Assembly: GCF_000715075.1 (NCBI RefSeq)
Contig: NC_134096.1
Coordinates: 71,119,026-71,183,025 of the forward strand
Direction: 5' to 3'
Source of the DNA: Nicotiana tabacum
Taxonomy: Eukaryota; Streptophyta; Magnoliopsida; Solanales; Solanaceae
DNA length: 64,000 bases
Below, piece after piece: positions 33,334 to 45,554 of the stretch (the stretch's first letter is position 1; every line of letters starts with the position of its first letter). Made by a program: the position numbers and the translations under genes. The notes under the pieces were generated by a model. The model had not been told where the DNA came from. It worked only from the letters and a program-made list of their open reading frames with translations, and did not search any database.

Positions 33334-35363
33334 AGATTGACCCAAAAGGGTGCTCCGTTCAGATGGACCGAGGAATGTGAGGAGAGCTTCCAAAAGCTCA
33401 AGACAGCTTTGACTACAGCCCCAATGTTGGTATTACCTATAGGTTCAGGGTCTTATACTGTGTATTGTGATGTGTCGCGCATTGGTCTCGGCACAATGTT
33501 GATGTAAGACAGTAGGGTGATTGCCTACGCGTCCCGACAGTTAAAGGTACATGAGAAGAATTATCCGGTCCATGACCTTGAGTTAGCAGCTATTGTTCAT
33601 GCCTTGAAGATTTGGCAGCATTATTAGTACGGTGTCCATTGTGAGGTCTACACCGATCACCGAAGTCTATAGCATCTATTTAAACATAATGATCGTAATT
33701 TGTGGCAGCAGAGGTGGTTGGAGTTGCTTAAGGATTATGAAATCACCATTCTCTATCATCCTGGGAAGGCCAATGTAGTGGCCGATGCCTTGAGTCATAA
33801 GGCAAAGAGTTTGGGCAGCTTAGCATATTTACCGGTAGTAGAGAGGCCTTTGGCCTTGGATATTCAGGCCTTGGCCAACCAATTTGTCAGATTGGATGTT
33901 TTCGAACCGAGTCGAGTTTTGGCTTGTGTGATTTCTCAGTCTTCTTTTTATGATCGTATCGGGGAGCATCAGTATGATGAGCCCCATTTGCTTGTCCTTA
34001 AGTATACAATTCAGCACGGTGATCCCAAAGAAGTCGCAATTGGAGATGACGATGTATTACGGATGCAGGGCAGGCTATGTGTGCCTAATATAGATGGTTT
34101 TCGTGAATTGATTCTCCATAAGGCTCACAGTTCGCGGTACTCCATATATCCGGGTGCTGCGAAGATGTAGCAGGACTTGAGGCAACATTATTGGTGGAGG
34201 AAGATGAAGAAAGACATAGTGGAGTATGTAGCTCGGTGTCTAAATTGTCAACAAGTGAAATATGAGCATCAACGACCGAGTGGATTGCTTCAGAAGTTAG
34301 TGATTCCAGAATGGAAATGGGAGAGGATCACTATGGATTTCATTGTTGGGCTCCCACAGACTCAGAGGAAGTTTAATGCAGCTTGGGTAATTGTGGATAG
34401 ATTGACCAAGTCAGCTCATTGCAATCCTATGATGACTACCTACTCTTCCGAGAAGTTGGCTCGAATCTATATTCGCGAGATTGTCAGATTTCACGGCATA
34501 CCGGTATCTATCATCTCTGACCGGGGTACGCAGTTTACATCACGGTTCTAAAGGGCAGTACAAAGTGAGTTGGGTACTCGGGTAGAGTTCAGTACAATAT
34601 TTTACCCTCAGACGGACGAGCAGTTCGAACGCACTATTCAGATACTGGAGGATATGCTTCGTGCATGTGTGATAGATTTTGGGGGTGCTTGGGATCAGTT
34701 CTTACCACTTGCGGAGTCTGCTTACAACAACAGTTGCCAGTCAAGCATTCAGATGGCTTCGTATAAGGCCTTGTAAGGTAGGTGGTGCCAATCCCTAGTG
34801 AGTTAGTTCGAACCGGGCAAGGCTAGGCTATTGGGTATAGACTTGGTTCAGGATGCCTTGGAAAAGGTTAAGTTGATTCAGGATTGACTTCGTACAGCCC
34901 AATCTAGACAAAAGAGTTATGCGAATCGGAAGGTTCGTGATGTTGCATTCATGGTTGGTGAGAAATTTGAGCCCTAGGTATATTGGGCCTTTTGAGATTT
35001 TTGAGAGAGTTGGAGAGCTGGCTTACAAACTTGCACTATCACCTAGTCTCTTTGCCGGTCATCCGGTATTCCATGTTTCCATGCTTCGAAAATATCAGGA
35101 CGATCTGTCTCATGTGTTAGACTTCAGATCGGTTCAATTGGACTAGAATCTATCTTATGTTGAGGAACCAATGGCCATTTTGGATAGGCATGTTCGAAAG
35201 CTGAGGTCAAACAACATTTCTTCCGTGAAGGTTCAGTGGAGGGGTCATCCGGTCGAGGAGGCGACTTGGGAGACCGAGCATGATATGCGCAGCTGTTATC
35301 CACACTTATTCACCAGCTTAGGTACTTTTTCTAACTCCGTTCGAGGACGAACGTTTGTTTTAG
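33334..35363 (+). pseudogene. Element A pol remnant: RT end, RNase H, integrase, chromodomain
   Basis: In order: RT C-terminal edge; RNase H-like domain ([27 protein letters not shown]); linker; H2C2 zinc region (KAHSSRYSIYPG ... CLNCQQVKYEH); integrase core with Asp in VIVDRLTKSA, Asp in IISDRGTQF and Glu in EQFERTIQ; chromodomain (VQWRGHPVEEATWETE). In-frame stops occur in RNase H (about 33507, 33627, 33671), before the zinc region (34168-34170), in the core (34549-34551) and later (34774, 34803, 34885). A deletion near 34960 removes the segment joining integrase to its C-terminal domain. It ends at a stop in the polypurine border. Confidence 0.92.
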
Positions 35364-35373
35364 AAGTAGAGAA
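35362..35373 (+). other. Polypurine tract of element A
   Basis: AGAAGTAGAGAA immediately before the 3' LTR; one T interrupts it. Confidence 0.7.
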
Positions 35374-37357
35374 TGTGATGACCCAAAATGTCATCTTTAA
35401 ATTTAATAATTAATTTTGTATTCTAAGACCTCAAAAAGTACTATTTATCATTACTCGACTTGCGTGTGCAGTCCGTAAACAGTTTCCGGAAAGTTTTCAG
35501 GTGAAAAATGGATTAAAATGTGAATTAGATGTTTAAAACACAACTGAGTTGTCTTTGGTCAATATTTTGAGCAAAAGGACTCGGATCGGTGTTTTGATAG
35601 TTCCGGTAGGTCCGTATCGTGAATTGGGACTTGGGCGTATGCCCGGAATCAAATTCCGAGGTCCCAAGCCCGAGATATGGAATTTTGATGAAAAAATTAA
35701 AGTTTAAGTTCAAATAGTGACCGGATGTCGAATTATATGCAAATGACCCTGGAATAGAATTTTGATGATTCCAACAGCTCCGTATGGTGATTTTGGACTT
35801 AGGAGCATGATCGGAATTTTATTTGGAAGTCCGTAGTGGAATTAGGCATAAAATGCCGAATGTTGAATTTTTGGGAAGTTTGACCGAGGGGTTGACTTTT
35901 TGATATCGGGGTCGAAATCCGATTCTGAAAATTTTCATAGCTCAGTTATGTCATTTATGACTTGTGTGCAAAAATTGAAGTCATTCCGAATTGATTTGAT
36001 GTGTTTGCGACACAAGATATAGAATTTGAAAGTTCAAAGTTCATTGATTTTGATTTGAGGTGCGATTTGTCGTTTTGATGTTGTTTGATATAGTTTGAAG
36101 CCTCGACTAAGTTCGTATGGTATTTTGGGACATGTTGGAATAATTGGTTAAGGTCCCGAGGGTCTCGGGTGGATTTCGGAAGGTAAACGGAATGGATTTC
36201 GAACAAAGAGTGCTGGAAATTTCTGTTGCAGAAATTTCGTGCGTAGAGTCAACTTTGGAAGCTTATATCTCGCTATTCATAAGGAATCAGAACATTTTTA
36301 AAACATGAAAGTTGTAGTAGTTTGATTATAGTTTCCATAAAGGTAAACCATTCATTATTTGGACATTTGTACAGAAAGTTATGACGGATTGAATGAAGGC
36401 TAGTAGAATGGTTTCGCCACAAATTCTGATGCATGGAGCCGAATTTGGGAGCTTATATCTCGCAATTCATAAGGAATAAAAAATGTTTCAAAACATGAAA
36501 GTTGTAGTCGTTGGATTCTAATTTCCAGAAAGTTAGACCATTCATTATTTGGACATTCGTACAGAAGGTTATGACGGATTGAATGAAGGCTAGTAGAGCA
36601 GTTTCGCCAGAAATTTTGCTAGAAATTCTGATGCATGGAGCCGACTTTGGGAGCTTATATCTCATAATTCATAAGGAATCAGAAAAGTTGCGAAACATGA
36701 AAGTTGTATTTGTTGGATTCTAGTTTCCAGAAAGTTAAACTATGCATCATTTGGACATTTGTACATAAAGTTATGACGTATTGAAGGAAGGCTGGTAGAG
36801 CAGTTTCTGGTGGACTTTTAGTGACGAAAAATGGACTTTTAGTGACGGAAAATGGACTTTTAGTGACGGATTGGCAGAAACTTAAGAACCAAAAATGGTC
36901 ATTTTATTCATTTCGTTTTGGATTTTTGGAGCACGGTTCTTGGGCGATTTTTGGGCGATTTTCACGGGAAAACATTGTGGTAAGTGTTCCATATCCTATA
37001 TTGATTATGAATCCGTGAATTTATGGAAGAAAAATCAAGATTTTTGCAAAATCTTCCAAAAACAAAAATTTAAGATTTGGAGGTCGAGTTGTTATCGAAT
37101 TTTGGTAAAATTGGTATGGGTGGACTCATAATTGAATGGGTTGTCGAATTTTATAAGTTTCGCCGGATTTCGAGATGTGGGCCCCACAGGAAAATTTTGA
37201 AATAATTTTGGATTTTATTGAAAATGCAATATTTTCTTATGAAATTGATTACTATAATTTATGTTGACTGTATCGAATTAACTATGACTAGATACGAGTC
37301 GATCGGAGTCAGAAAGTCGAGGAAAAAGCATAATACTTGGTTAAATTGGAGCAAGTC

Positions 37358-37367
37358 GAGGTAAGTG
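37358..37367 (+). promoter_or_regulatory. Splice-donor-like GAGGTAAGTG, LTR A 3' copy
   Basis: Identical to 29187-29196. Confidence 0.5.
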
Positions 37368-37764
37368 ACTTGTCTAACCTTGTGTGGGGGAAATTCCCCC
37401 TAGGATTGATAATTGTAATGTGTGGAAAGTCGTGTACACAAGGTGACGAGTGTGTACACGTGCTAAATGTGAATGATTATATTTTAAATTGTGTAGATCA
37501 CTGTTATGCATTAATTAAATTATTTTATTTTGTTATATTCTTCATTATTGATTTAATATTTATATTTTAAATTTGTTTGACCTTTTTCGGCTAATTGTTT
37601 TTTTTTTGTTTAGTTGGAACTTGATTTCTTTTATTCTGTGCATTATTTGAAGGTTGATTTTCTTTAAATTAAATATTATTAATATGAAGTATTTGACATT
37701 TTTGAGCTTGATATTGAAGTATTCCTGAATTATTTACTCCTGAATATTTTTGTAAGCTTTTCGT

Positions 37765-37985
37765 ACTCATTGTGATGGAGCAGTGAGCTCTTTATTGTGG
37801 AAAAATATTATTGTTGAATTATTTTGACATGAGCCGTGAGCTCTTTATTGTGAAAAAATATTATTATTGAATTATTTTGACATGAGTCGTGAGCTCTTTA
37901 TTGTAGAAAAATATTATTGATGATTTATTTTGGCATGAGCCGTGAGCTCTTTATTGTGAAAAAATATTGTTGTTGAATTATTTTG
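37765..37985 (+). repeat. ~53-bp minisatellite, LTR A 3' copy
   Basis: About four units, as at 29640-29850. Confidence 0.88.
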
Positions 37986-38659
37986 GCAAGTTAAATTATT
38001 TGAGCACTTGATGTGCAAATTGTGATATATTGTGATATTGATACGCATGCGGTGGTATAAGGTCTGGGTGTTAAAACGCATGCGGTGAGATAAGGGTGGC
38101 TTCATACGCGTGGCTAGTAGGGGTGACTACTAGAAGTCATGCGGTGTGATAAGTATGAATAAAACGCGGGATGCTATTTCGGGAAAAAATATTTTCTTTA
38201 AATAAATTGTGAATGCTCCCGCGGTGATATAAGAAAACGAGATATTGTGAATTTATTTATGATTTGGGACTACGAGGCGGTACCTCGGGAGTGCCCTTGT
38301 TGATATTGATTTATGGTCGTAGTTGCCTTTGATTATTGTTGTGATTTTCTTAAAGTTGAAAAGAATTTAGTTTTGTTTCAACGAGGTATTTATTTGCCAT
38401 TATTTGATGTAATTAAATGTGACATATTACTTGATTCATTTTCATTGTCATTTTATCTTATAATATTTTTTAAACATTTTACCATGCCATTATTTATTTT
38501 CCAGCAGGGCCTGACCTGACCTCGTCACTACTCTACCGAGGTTAGGCTTGGCACTTACTGGGTACCGCTATTGTGTACTCATACTACGCTCCTGCACATC
38601 TTTTTGTGCAGATCCAGGTACATCTTATCAGACCACGCATCAGTAAACTAGCTATACGA

Positions 38660-38707
38660 GGAGACTTCGAGGTATATCTGCCAGCGTCCGCAGACTTCGG
38701 AGTCCCC
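38660..38707 (+). other. Conserved covarying stem-loop, LTR A 3' copy
   Basis: As 30517-30564 with one outer-stem change (CTCCGG to CTTCGG) that still pairs. Confidence 0.65.
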
Positions 38708-38943
38708 TTCTATCTTACTACATTGTCTTCCTTATTTGCTTTAGACTCTGATGTATAGAGACATAAAGAATAAATTCTTAGAAGCTTGTGACTTATTTCT
38801 ATCGGGTTTTGGGAGTTAAAATTGTTTGAATTGCAGTTTAATTATTTAAGATATTTATTATTATTCCGCATTGATAGGCTTACCTAGTCTTAGAGACTAG
38901 GTGCCATCACGACATCCTACGGAGAGAATTTGGGGTCGTGATA

Positions 38944-38948
38944 TCTTT
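38944..38948 (+). other. Right target-site duplication of element A
   Basis: TCTTT, identical to 27208-27212. LTR D resumes immediately after. Confidence 0.9.
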
Positions 38949-39264
38949 ATAAGAAAAACCTAGAATTGGTATTTTTGGATTTTGACCACGAATTAGGGTA
39001 TGGAATTGAGAACAAATCATATATTTGAGTTCATGATGTTATGGGTAGTGGTTATCTTCGAAAATTTCCGGAATCCGGGCACGTGGGCCCGGGGGTGAAT
39101 TTTAGGAATTTTTCAATTTGGGTTGGAAACTCACTTTAATAGTTTGGATGTGAACACTTGAGAATGTATTGACTATTTTATATAATATTTGACTAACTTC
39201 GGGTCGTTTGGCACCAAGTGAGGTTTTAAAGCACAATTTTGGACCGGAAAGTAAGCGTTGAGAC

Positions 39265-39274
39265 GAGGTAAGTC
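39265..39274 (+). promoter_or_regulatory. Splice-donor-like GAGGTAAGTC, LTR D copy 1
   Basis: Same position in the LTR as the other families; conserved in copy 2 at 60557-60566. Confidence 0.45.
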
Positions 39275-39687
39275 TCCTGTCTAACTCTATGAGGGGGAAA
39301 ATACCCCTAGGTGTTGTATGTTGATGTGTGCTACTTGTTGTGGGGGCTACATGCACGCGAGGTGATGAGAGTCCGTAGGTAGCTACATTCATGTTATTGT
39401 CCGGGTAGGTTTATGTTCATATCATGATGTAGCTGCACTATTTGTGCATTTTCTCGCCTATTAAATTCCATTGTTTTACATTTCTACTTCAGACTAGACT
39501 TGATATTGTAGAGACTTCACGATTTCAGGATTAGTCACCGAATAACTTTACTCCTCTTACGGCATGTTTCCGTGATATATATATATATATATACCTCATC
39601 GAAAGATTTTTGTTAAAGAAATTACAACTCACACGTTTATTCGTGAGTGGGGTCAAGGACCCGTCAAAGTTTCTTATCCTAATTGGG

Positions 39688-39900
39688 ATTGGGTCGTTCG
39701 CCTCGGCACGATTTATCTACCACACTCTTATGGGATCGGGTCATTCTCCTCGGTAGAAATTATGTACCATACTCTCATTGGAACGGGTCGTTCGCCTCAG
39801 CAGTTTAATAGATGTATCTATGGTTCAGGCCGTTCGACCCTCGGCAGTGCATAGTTTAAATATTTATGTTGGATATGGCCGTATGCCTCGGCATTTCCTA
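39688..39900 (+). repeat. Degenerate repeat of LTR D
   Basis: Units around GGGTCGTTCGCCTCGGCAG with about 50-60 bp spacing. Repeated in the duplicated segment (40325-40510) and in LTR D copy 2 (60980-61200). Confidence 0.75.
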
Positions 39901-40920
39901 TATCATATCCTCATGGATTTGTGCGTAATATTTGGCAAGAAGCCAGTGTATCTGTGAGTTTTCCAGATTTGAGTTATGACGATCTATCTGATGAGATCCA
40001 CTATATCTATATATATATGCTCCGCATAAGGAGGGAATTTCTAATGGAGAGCTTGAGTTCCTCGTAAAGAGGGGGAATTTGTACCACGTAATTTTTTACT
40101 TGTTTACCTCATTTATTTACTCTGCCTCATATTTACTTATCTCTTTACTGTACCTGATGTTATTAGACCACTAGTGAGTGTCGATGTCGACCCCTCGTCA
40201 CTACTCCTCCGGGGTTAGGCTAGATACTTACTGGGTACACGTTGATTATATACTCATGCTATACTTGCTGCATATTTTTGTGCAAGCACATATGTGACTA
40301 GTGGCCTTGTGCAAGCACGATTTATCTACCACACTCTTATGGGATCGGGCCGTTCTCATCGGCAGGAATTATGTACCAAACTCTCATTGGAACGGGTCAT
40401 TCGCCTCGGCAGTTTAATAGATGTATCTATGGTTCGGGCCGTTCGACTCTCGGCAGTGCATAGTTTAAATATTTATGTTGGATTGGGCCGTATGCCTCGG
40501 CATTTCCTATATCATATCCTTATGGATTTGTGCGTAATATTTGGCAAGAAGCCAGTGTATCTGTGAGTTTTCCAGATTTGAGTTATGACGATCTATCTGA
40601 TGAGATCCACTATATCTATATATATATGCTCCGCATAAGGAGGGAATTTCTAATGGAGAGCTTGAGTTCCTCGTAAAGAGGAGGAATTTGTACCATGTGA
40701 TTTTTTACTTGTTTACCTCATTTATTTACTCTGCCTCATATTTACTTATCTCTTTGTTGTACCTGATATTATTAGACCACTAGTGAGTGTCGATGTCGAC
40801 CCCTCATCACTACTTCTCCGGGGTTAGGCTAGATACTTACTGGGTACACGTTGATTACATACTCATGCTACACTTGCTGCATATTTTTGTGCAAGCACAT
40901 ATGTGACTAGTGGCCTTGTG
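39703..40920 (+). repeat. 609-bp tandem duplication inside LTR D copy 1
   Basis: Two units offset by exactly 609 bp: CACGATTTATCTACC at 39707 and 40316, and TGGCCTTGTG at 40302 and 40911. The junction carries only about 5 bp of microhomology (GCACG). LTR D copy 2 has a single unit, so the duplication is private to copy 1. Confidence 0.92.
40264..40286 (+). other. LTR D hairpin CTTGC/GCAAG (unit 1)
   Basis: CTTGC...GCAAG with a T-rich loop, family-D version of the CTGCAC/GTGCAG hairpin. Unit 2 is at 40873-40895. Confidence 0.55.
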
Positions 40921-41302
40921 AGAGCAGAGACGTGTATGCATGTGCGGACTTATGTGAGTTGCATTCCACATTACGATTGAAGCCGGCAGAGTCTCCTTCA
41001 GGGTATTTATATTTCTCCTATCCAAATTTCTATTTTGGACAGATGGTGTTTTTTATTTCACATTCGTAGTTGATGCTCATGCACTTGTGACATCGGGTTT
41101 TGGGGTGATTGTGAGTTGTTCTGTATTGAAATTGTTAAAAATATTATCATTTCCTCTGTAAATTCCATCTTTTACTATTTATTGGACGAAAAATATGATT
41201 TTAAAATATTAAAAGGAGAACCAATTTGAGTATTTATTGTTGGCTTCCCTGACAACGGTATCCGGCGCTATCACGACCTTTAATAGATTTTGGGTCGTGA
41301 CA

Positions 41303-43450
41303 AATAGGACTTTAAAGGAAATGATGAATAGTATGCTCATTAATTCTGGTGCTCCCAATAATCTTTGGGGTGAAGCCATATTATCTGCCTGTCATTTACA
41401 AAAATAGGATTCCTTATAAGAAAATGGGTAAAACTCCTTATGAGTTGTGGAAGGGCTATCTGTCTAACTTGAAATATTTGAAACTGTGGGGGTGCCTTGC
41501 CAAAGTTATGTTATCTGATCCTAAGAAAAGAAAAATAGGGTCTAAAGCATCTGATTGTATGTCTATTGGGTATGCTAAAAGTAGTGCGGCATATAGATTT
41601 TTAGTAGTCAAAAGTGATGTGCTTGAATACAATACTATTGTTGAAACAAAAAATGCTGAATTTTGTGAAAATGTTTTCCTTTAAAATTTGAGAATATTTG
41701 TGATGCTCCTATTATTCCAAGTGATAATATTTCACATGTTCCAATTATTCAAAATGATTTTGAAAGTGAGTACTTACGAAGAAGCAAAAGACAAAGGAAA
41801 GAAAAATCTTTTGGTAATGATTTTTATACTTATCTTGTGCATAATGATCCTTTAATATATTCTGAAGCTATTTCTTCGTCTGATGCCTCATTTTGGAAAG
41901 AATCTATTGATATAGAAATAAAAATTCAATTTTACAAAATAAAACTTGGACTTTAGTTGATTTACCTCTAGGAGCTAAACCCATTGGTTGTAAATGGAAT
42001 TTTAAGAAGAAACTCAATTCGGATGGTTCCATTGATAAATAAAAAGATAGACTTATTGCAAAAGGTTTTACTCAAAAGCAAAATGTTGATTATTTTGATA
42101 CTTATGCTCGTGTAACTAGAATTTTCTCAATTCGTCTTTTACTTGCATTGTCTTCTATTTAAAAACTTTTTATTCACCAAATGGATGTTAAAACTGCATT
42201 TTTAAATGGTGATTTAGAAGAGAAAACTTACATGGAACAACCTGAGGATTGTATAGTGTTTGAGCAAGAAAACAAAGTATGTAAATTGCTAAAATTTTTG
42301 TATGGTTTAAAGCAAACACCTAAACAGTGGCATGAAAAACTTGATCAAGCTAAGTATTGATTAATGATGGTGTTTCATCAATTGAAGTAGATAAATATAT
42401 TTATACAAAATGTGTAGATGGTACTTGTGTTATTATTTGCCTTTATGTGGATGATATGCTTATTTTTAGTTCTAGCCTTGATTTGGTACACAAACCAAAC
42501 TTTTTCTGTCTTCTAATTTTGAGATGAAAGACATAGGAGAGGTTAGCATTATTCTAGGCATGAAAATTATAAGAGATGACAATAGTTTGATGTTGACTCA
42601 GGAACATTATATTGAAAGAATTCTTAAAAAATAGACACTTTTGATGTGGTACATGTAAGCACTCCTTATGATGCTAGTAGTCAATTAAAAAAGAAAAAGA
42701 GAGATGTTGTAGATCAAAATAAATATGCTCAAATTATTGGTAGTCTAATGCATTTGATGAATTTTACTAGACCTGATATTACATATGTTTTGTGTAGATT
42801 GAGTAGATATACTCATAACCCGAGTCATGATCATTGGAATGCATTAGTAAGAGTAATGAAATATTTGAGAGGTACCATGAACTATGGTATCAAAATATAA
42901 TGGATTTCCCATTGTATTAGAAGGATACAGTGATGCTAACTGGATCTATGATTCAGATGAGACAAAATCCACTAGTGGTTATGTGTTCACCCTTGATGGG
43001 GGTGTTGTGGAATGAAAATCAGCTAAACAAATAATAATAGCTAGATCTACCATGGAATCGGAGTTTGGCACTGGAATTGGCGGGCAATGAGGCCGAGTGG
43101 CTAAAGAACCTTTTGGCAAGTATTCCACTAGGAATAAAACCGACACATTTTGTGTCGATGCATTGTGATTGTCAAGTTGCAATAGCCATTGCTAAAAATA
43201 AATCCTTTAATGAGAAGAGTAGACATATTGGATTGAGACATAATATGATAAAGCAGCTGCTGAAATATGGAATTATTTTCATAGATTAAGTGATGTCAGA
43301 AGTGAATTTGGCCGATCCTTGGACTATACCTTTGGGAAGAAAATTAATATCGGATACATCGAGGGGAATGGGACTATTGCCAATTTAAGTTATATCAATA
43401 ATGATGGTAACCCAACCTATGTGATTGGAGATCCCATGAAGTAGATTTAT
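41303..43450 (+). pseudogene. Copia pol fragment, copy 1: integrase end, RT, RNase H
   Basis: Ty1/Copia polyprotein, starting inside integrase (NRTLKEMMNSML, LWGEA, KTPYELWKG, GCLAK). Then a linker (SKRQRKEK), reverse transcriptase (GCKWNFKKKLN, DVKTAFLNGDLEE, LYGLKQ-type region, YVDD in CLYVDDMLIFS) and RNase H ([30 protein letters not shown]). Many frameshifts and stops break it. Several are shared with copy 2: an extra A after HL (41400 region) and a frame break after DQAKY (42358). Others are private, e.g. a stop at 42160. The N-terminal half (gag, protease, integrase core) is missing because LTR D adjoins. Confidence 0.92.
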
Positions 43451-43988
43451 ATAGATAATAACAAGTCATTAGTTGATTAAATATGCACTATTAAATTATG
43501 TCCCTTCCTATGGTGTGTGTGTATATAGTGCAAGACTGCAAGGAATGGGAGGCTCAGTTATTAAAATCTTAATCCAATAATCCATAGCCTTTTATAAGTG
43601 GTGTATTGCACTGCAGAATACACTTGTTGGATGGACCTATATGAGTGTGGAGTGGGGCCGCTCCTATGAGATTTATGGCAAAAAATTTCTAGAGCACTCA
43701 TAAAACCAGGCGCTCGCATGGCCTATTAGCGCAAAACCGCAACAAACAACAAAGTGTGTGCGAGTATAATGTGATAGATAAGACACTAAACTTACAAAAG
43801 AATTCTTGGTTCATAGAAGTTCTTAACTTCACCAATTGTTCTGTAAGTTTAATCTTATTTTATCTAGGTCTGGTTCATAGTCCAAGAGACACCAGATTCA
43901 CGCATTATTCCTATTTGTGAAAACTCAACAAAAATTTTATTTCACTATATATATTTTTTTAATATTCTTTTTAAGATATGTGGGGGAT
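43451..43988 (+). other. 3' non-coding region and polypurine tract of Copia copy 1
   Basis: No frame. It ends with TGTGGGGGATTG (about 43979-43990), the Copia-type polypurine tract next to the LTR. Confidence 0.7.
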
Positions 43989-44677
43989 TGATAGAAAAAT
44001 TAATTTGATATCTCAAAAAAAATATTCTAAAACTATGTCTAGATTCATTTTTTTAATATTATATTAATGAGTTTTTATTATAGTAATTATTTTGAATATA
44101 TTTGTAACAGAAAATTAATTTATTTTTGAATTCAATTGGAACAAAATAAATCATACAATTGAATGCTCATTAGTATGGATTTGTACGTTAGTATCGAAAA
44201 GTCAATGGAACAATATTAATGGCTTAAGATTTAACGTATTTTGGAATAGCCTTTATGGCTTAAAAGTTTCTGGTTTACTTCTTTCAATAGTCTATATTTC
44301 CGGTTAAATTTAATTAAATCTTAATGGTCTACTTCTTTGAATAGTCTTAATATGGAACAGACAGTCTACTTCTTTGAATAGTATGTAATATGGAACAGAT
44401 AGTCTACTTCTCTTTTAGAATATATTATACCTCTTTATCTTCATGTTGGAAGGAGGGAACAGAGTTAAAAACTTTTCTTTCCTTTTCTTTTGTTTTGGGT
44501 TTTCTCCTCATTAATCTTTGTTGTTTCTATTCCTAGTTATTTTAGAAGAGCTTGTTGAATCCTGGGGATACGCCTAATAATATTTATCACGGTGTGAGCA
44601 AAATATCCTTAAGGACAGTATTCTTGACACACCTTAATCTAAATCTTATTCTCCATAATCCAATATATTTTCCAACA
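43989..44677 (+). mobile_element. 3' LTR of Copia copy 1
   Basis: 689 bp, from TGATAGAAAAATTAATTTG after the polypurine tract to ...TATTTTCCAACA. The ends are imperfect inverted copies (TGATAGAAAA with TGTTGGAAAA). The right flank is AAATT. The matching left flank is not in the window. Confidence 0.75.
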
Positions 44678-45055
44678 AAATTTTATTGTATCGTATTAAT
44701 CTATCGTTACGTAACGACGAAAAGTGTCACTTTATGTAGCGACCGATTTGATTTGGTCGCGTCGTTACCTTATTTTTTTCTCTCTCATCTCGCCCTTTAT
44801 TATTAATAAATGATCTTATTTTCTCCTTTTTCCTATCTTTTTATATAATAATTCTACCTCGTGTCATAATTTTTCTTTATAATATTTCAAGTTTATTTTT
44901 CATATTGCTAGTGCGTGATATCATGAAACGATATCAAACGATACAGTCTATCCAAATATTGTATTTATCAAACAGTACAATACAATACAATATAATACGA
45001 TATGATACATTATGAAATGATATGTAACAACCATCCAAACATGCCAATTATCTTG
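44678..45055. mobile_element. Candidate MITE-like sequence
   Basis: AT-rich, non-coding, containing a strong nested inverted repeat (GTAACGACG 44711-44719 with CGTCGTTAC 44760-44768; GCGACC with GGTCGC inside) and TATCGTATT-type words near both sides. No clear terminal repeat or target duplication, so only a candidate. The Copia LTR lies directly against it. Confidence 0.35.
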
Positions 45056-45077
45056 GTTTGTGATTATAGTCTATAGT

Positions 45078-45312
45078 AGTACTCTCGTCGTCCCATTTAG
45101 TGTGACAATGTTTGATTTAGATTCAAAAGTTAAAAAAACAATAAGGACATAAGAAACTTGTAATTTAAAACAAGTCATAAATTGTACGGCTATAAATTAT
45201 CTAATTAATAATAAAATAAAATTTAATTTTACAATAATAATAAATACAAAAATATGTCATTTTGGCCCATAAGAAAAAATACCATCACATAAATTAAGAC
45301 TGAAGGAGTCAT
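45078..45312. mobile_element. Stowaway-like MITE
   Basis: The left end (TA)CTCTCGTCGTCCCATTTAGTGTGAC and the right end ATCACATAAATTAAGACTGAAGGAGT(CA) are inverted, degenerate versions of the CTCCCTCCGTCCCA terminus of Tc1/mariner Stowaway MITEs. The left flank is TA. The interior is AT-rich and non-coding. Confidence 0.6.
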
Positions 45313-45393
45313 TGTAGATAAACCTATAAATATCAATTTCTACTTTTATTTTTTCCCAGGTAAGTGTACATATACCTAATTGGTCATACTTAG

Positions 45394-45538
45394 CAGGGGC
45401 GAAGCTATGTTGGCCCAAGGGTGGTCAACTGACCACCCTTCGCCGAAAAATTATACCACATATAAGGTAAAATATTACTTATTATTGATTAAAAATAAAT
45501 TTTGAACACCCTTATTGAATTTTTTGGTTTCGTCACGG
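45394..45538. mobile_element. 145-bp hAT-type MITE in the BAHD upstream region
   Basis: Flanks ATACTTAG (45386-45393) and ATACTTGG (45539-45546) match at 7 of 8. The ends CAGGGGCGAAGC and GTTTCGTCACGG are imperfect inverted repeats. An internal inverted repeat GGGTGGTCA/TGACCACCC lies near 45420-45440. It ends about 180 bp upstream of the BAHD start codon. Confidence 0.6.
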
Positions 45539-45554
45539 ATACTTGGTATTTTCA

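Larger units (their letters stand above)
27213..38943 (+). mobile_element. Gypsy element A, complete non-autonomous Tekay-type element
   Basis: An 11,731-bp element with two LTRs (3588 and 3570 bp), a perfect primer-binding site, leader, degraded gag, ~825-bp module, pol remnant and polypurine tract, flanked by the 5-bp duplication TCTTT. It lies inside LTR D, which reads across it. Protease and most of RT are missing and replaced by the same module found in element B. Multiple stops and frameshifts make all proteins defective, so mobility must have depended on enzymes from another element. Confidence 0.93.
35374..38943 (+). mobile_element. 3' LTR of element A
   Basis: TGTGATGACCC ... GGTCGTGATA, collinear with the 5' LTR with small indels: three GACTTTTAGTGACGG units instead of two, and a small deletion near 36415. 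Donor-like motif 37358-37367, minisatellite 37765-37985, stem-loop 38660-38707. Confidence 0.93.
25859..41302 (+). mobile_element. Gypsy LTR D, copy 1, split by element A
   Basis: LTR D starts TGTAATGACCTGACCGGTCG at 25859 and runs to 27212. After element A and its duplicated target it resumes at 38949 and ends GGGTCGTGACA at 41302. Its own length is about 3.7 kb, inflated by a 609-bp tandem duplication (39703-40920). It carries a GCAGAAGCG array (26740-27005), donor-like GAGGTAAGTC (39265-39274) and CTTGC/GCAAG hairpins. It is followed directly by Copia integrase sequence. Confidence 0.85.
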
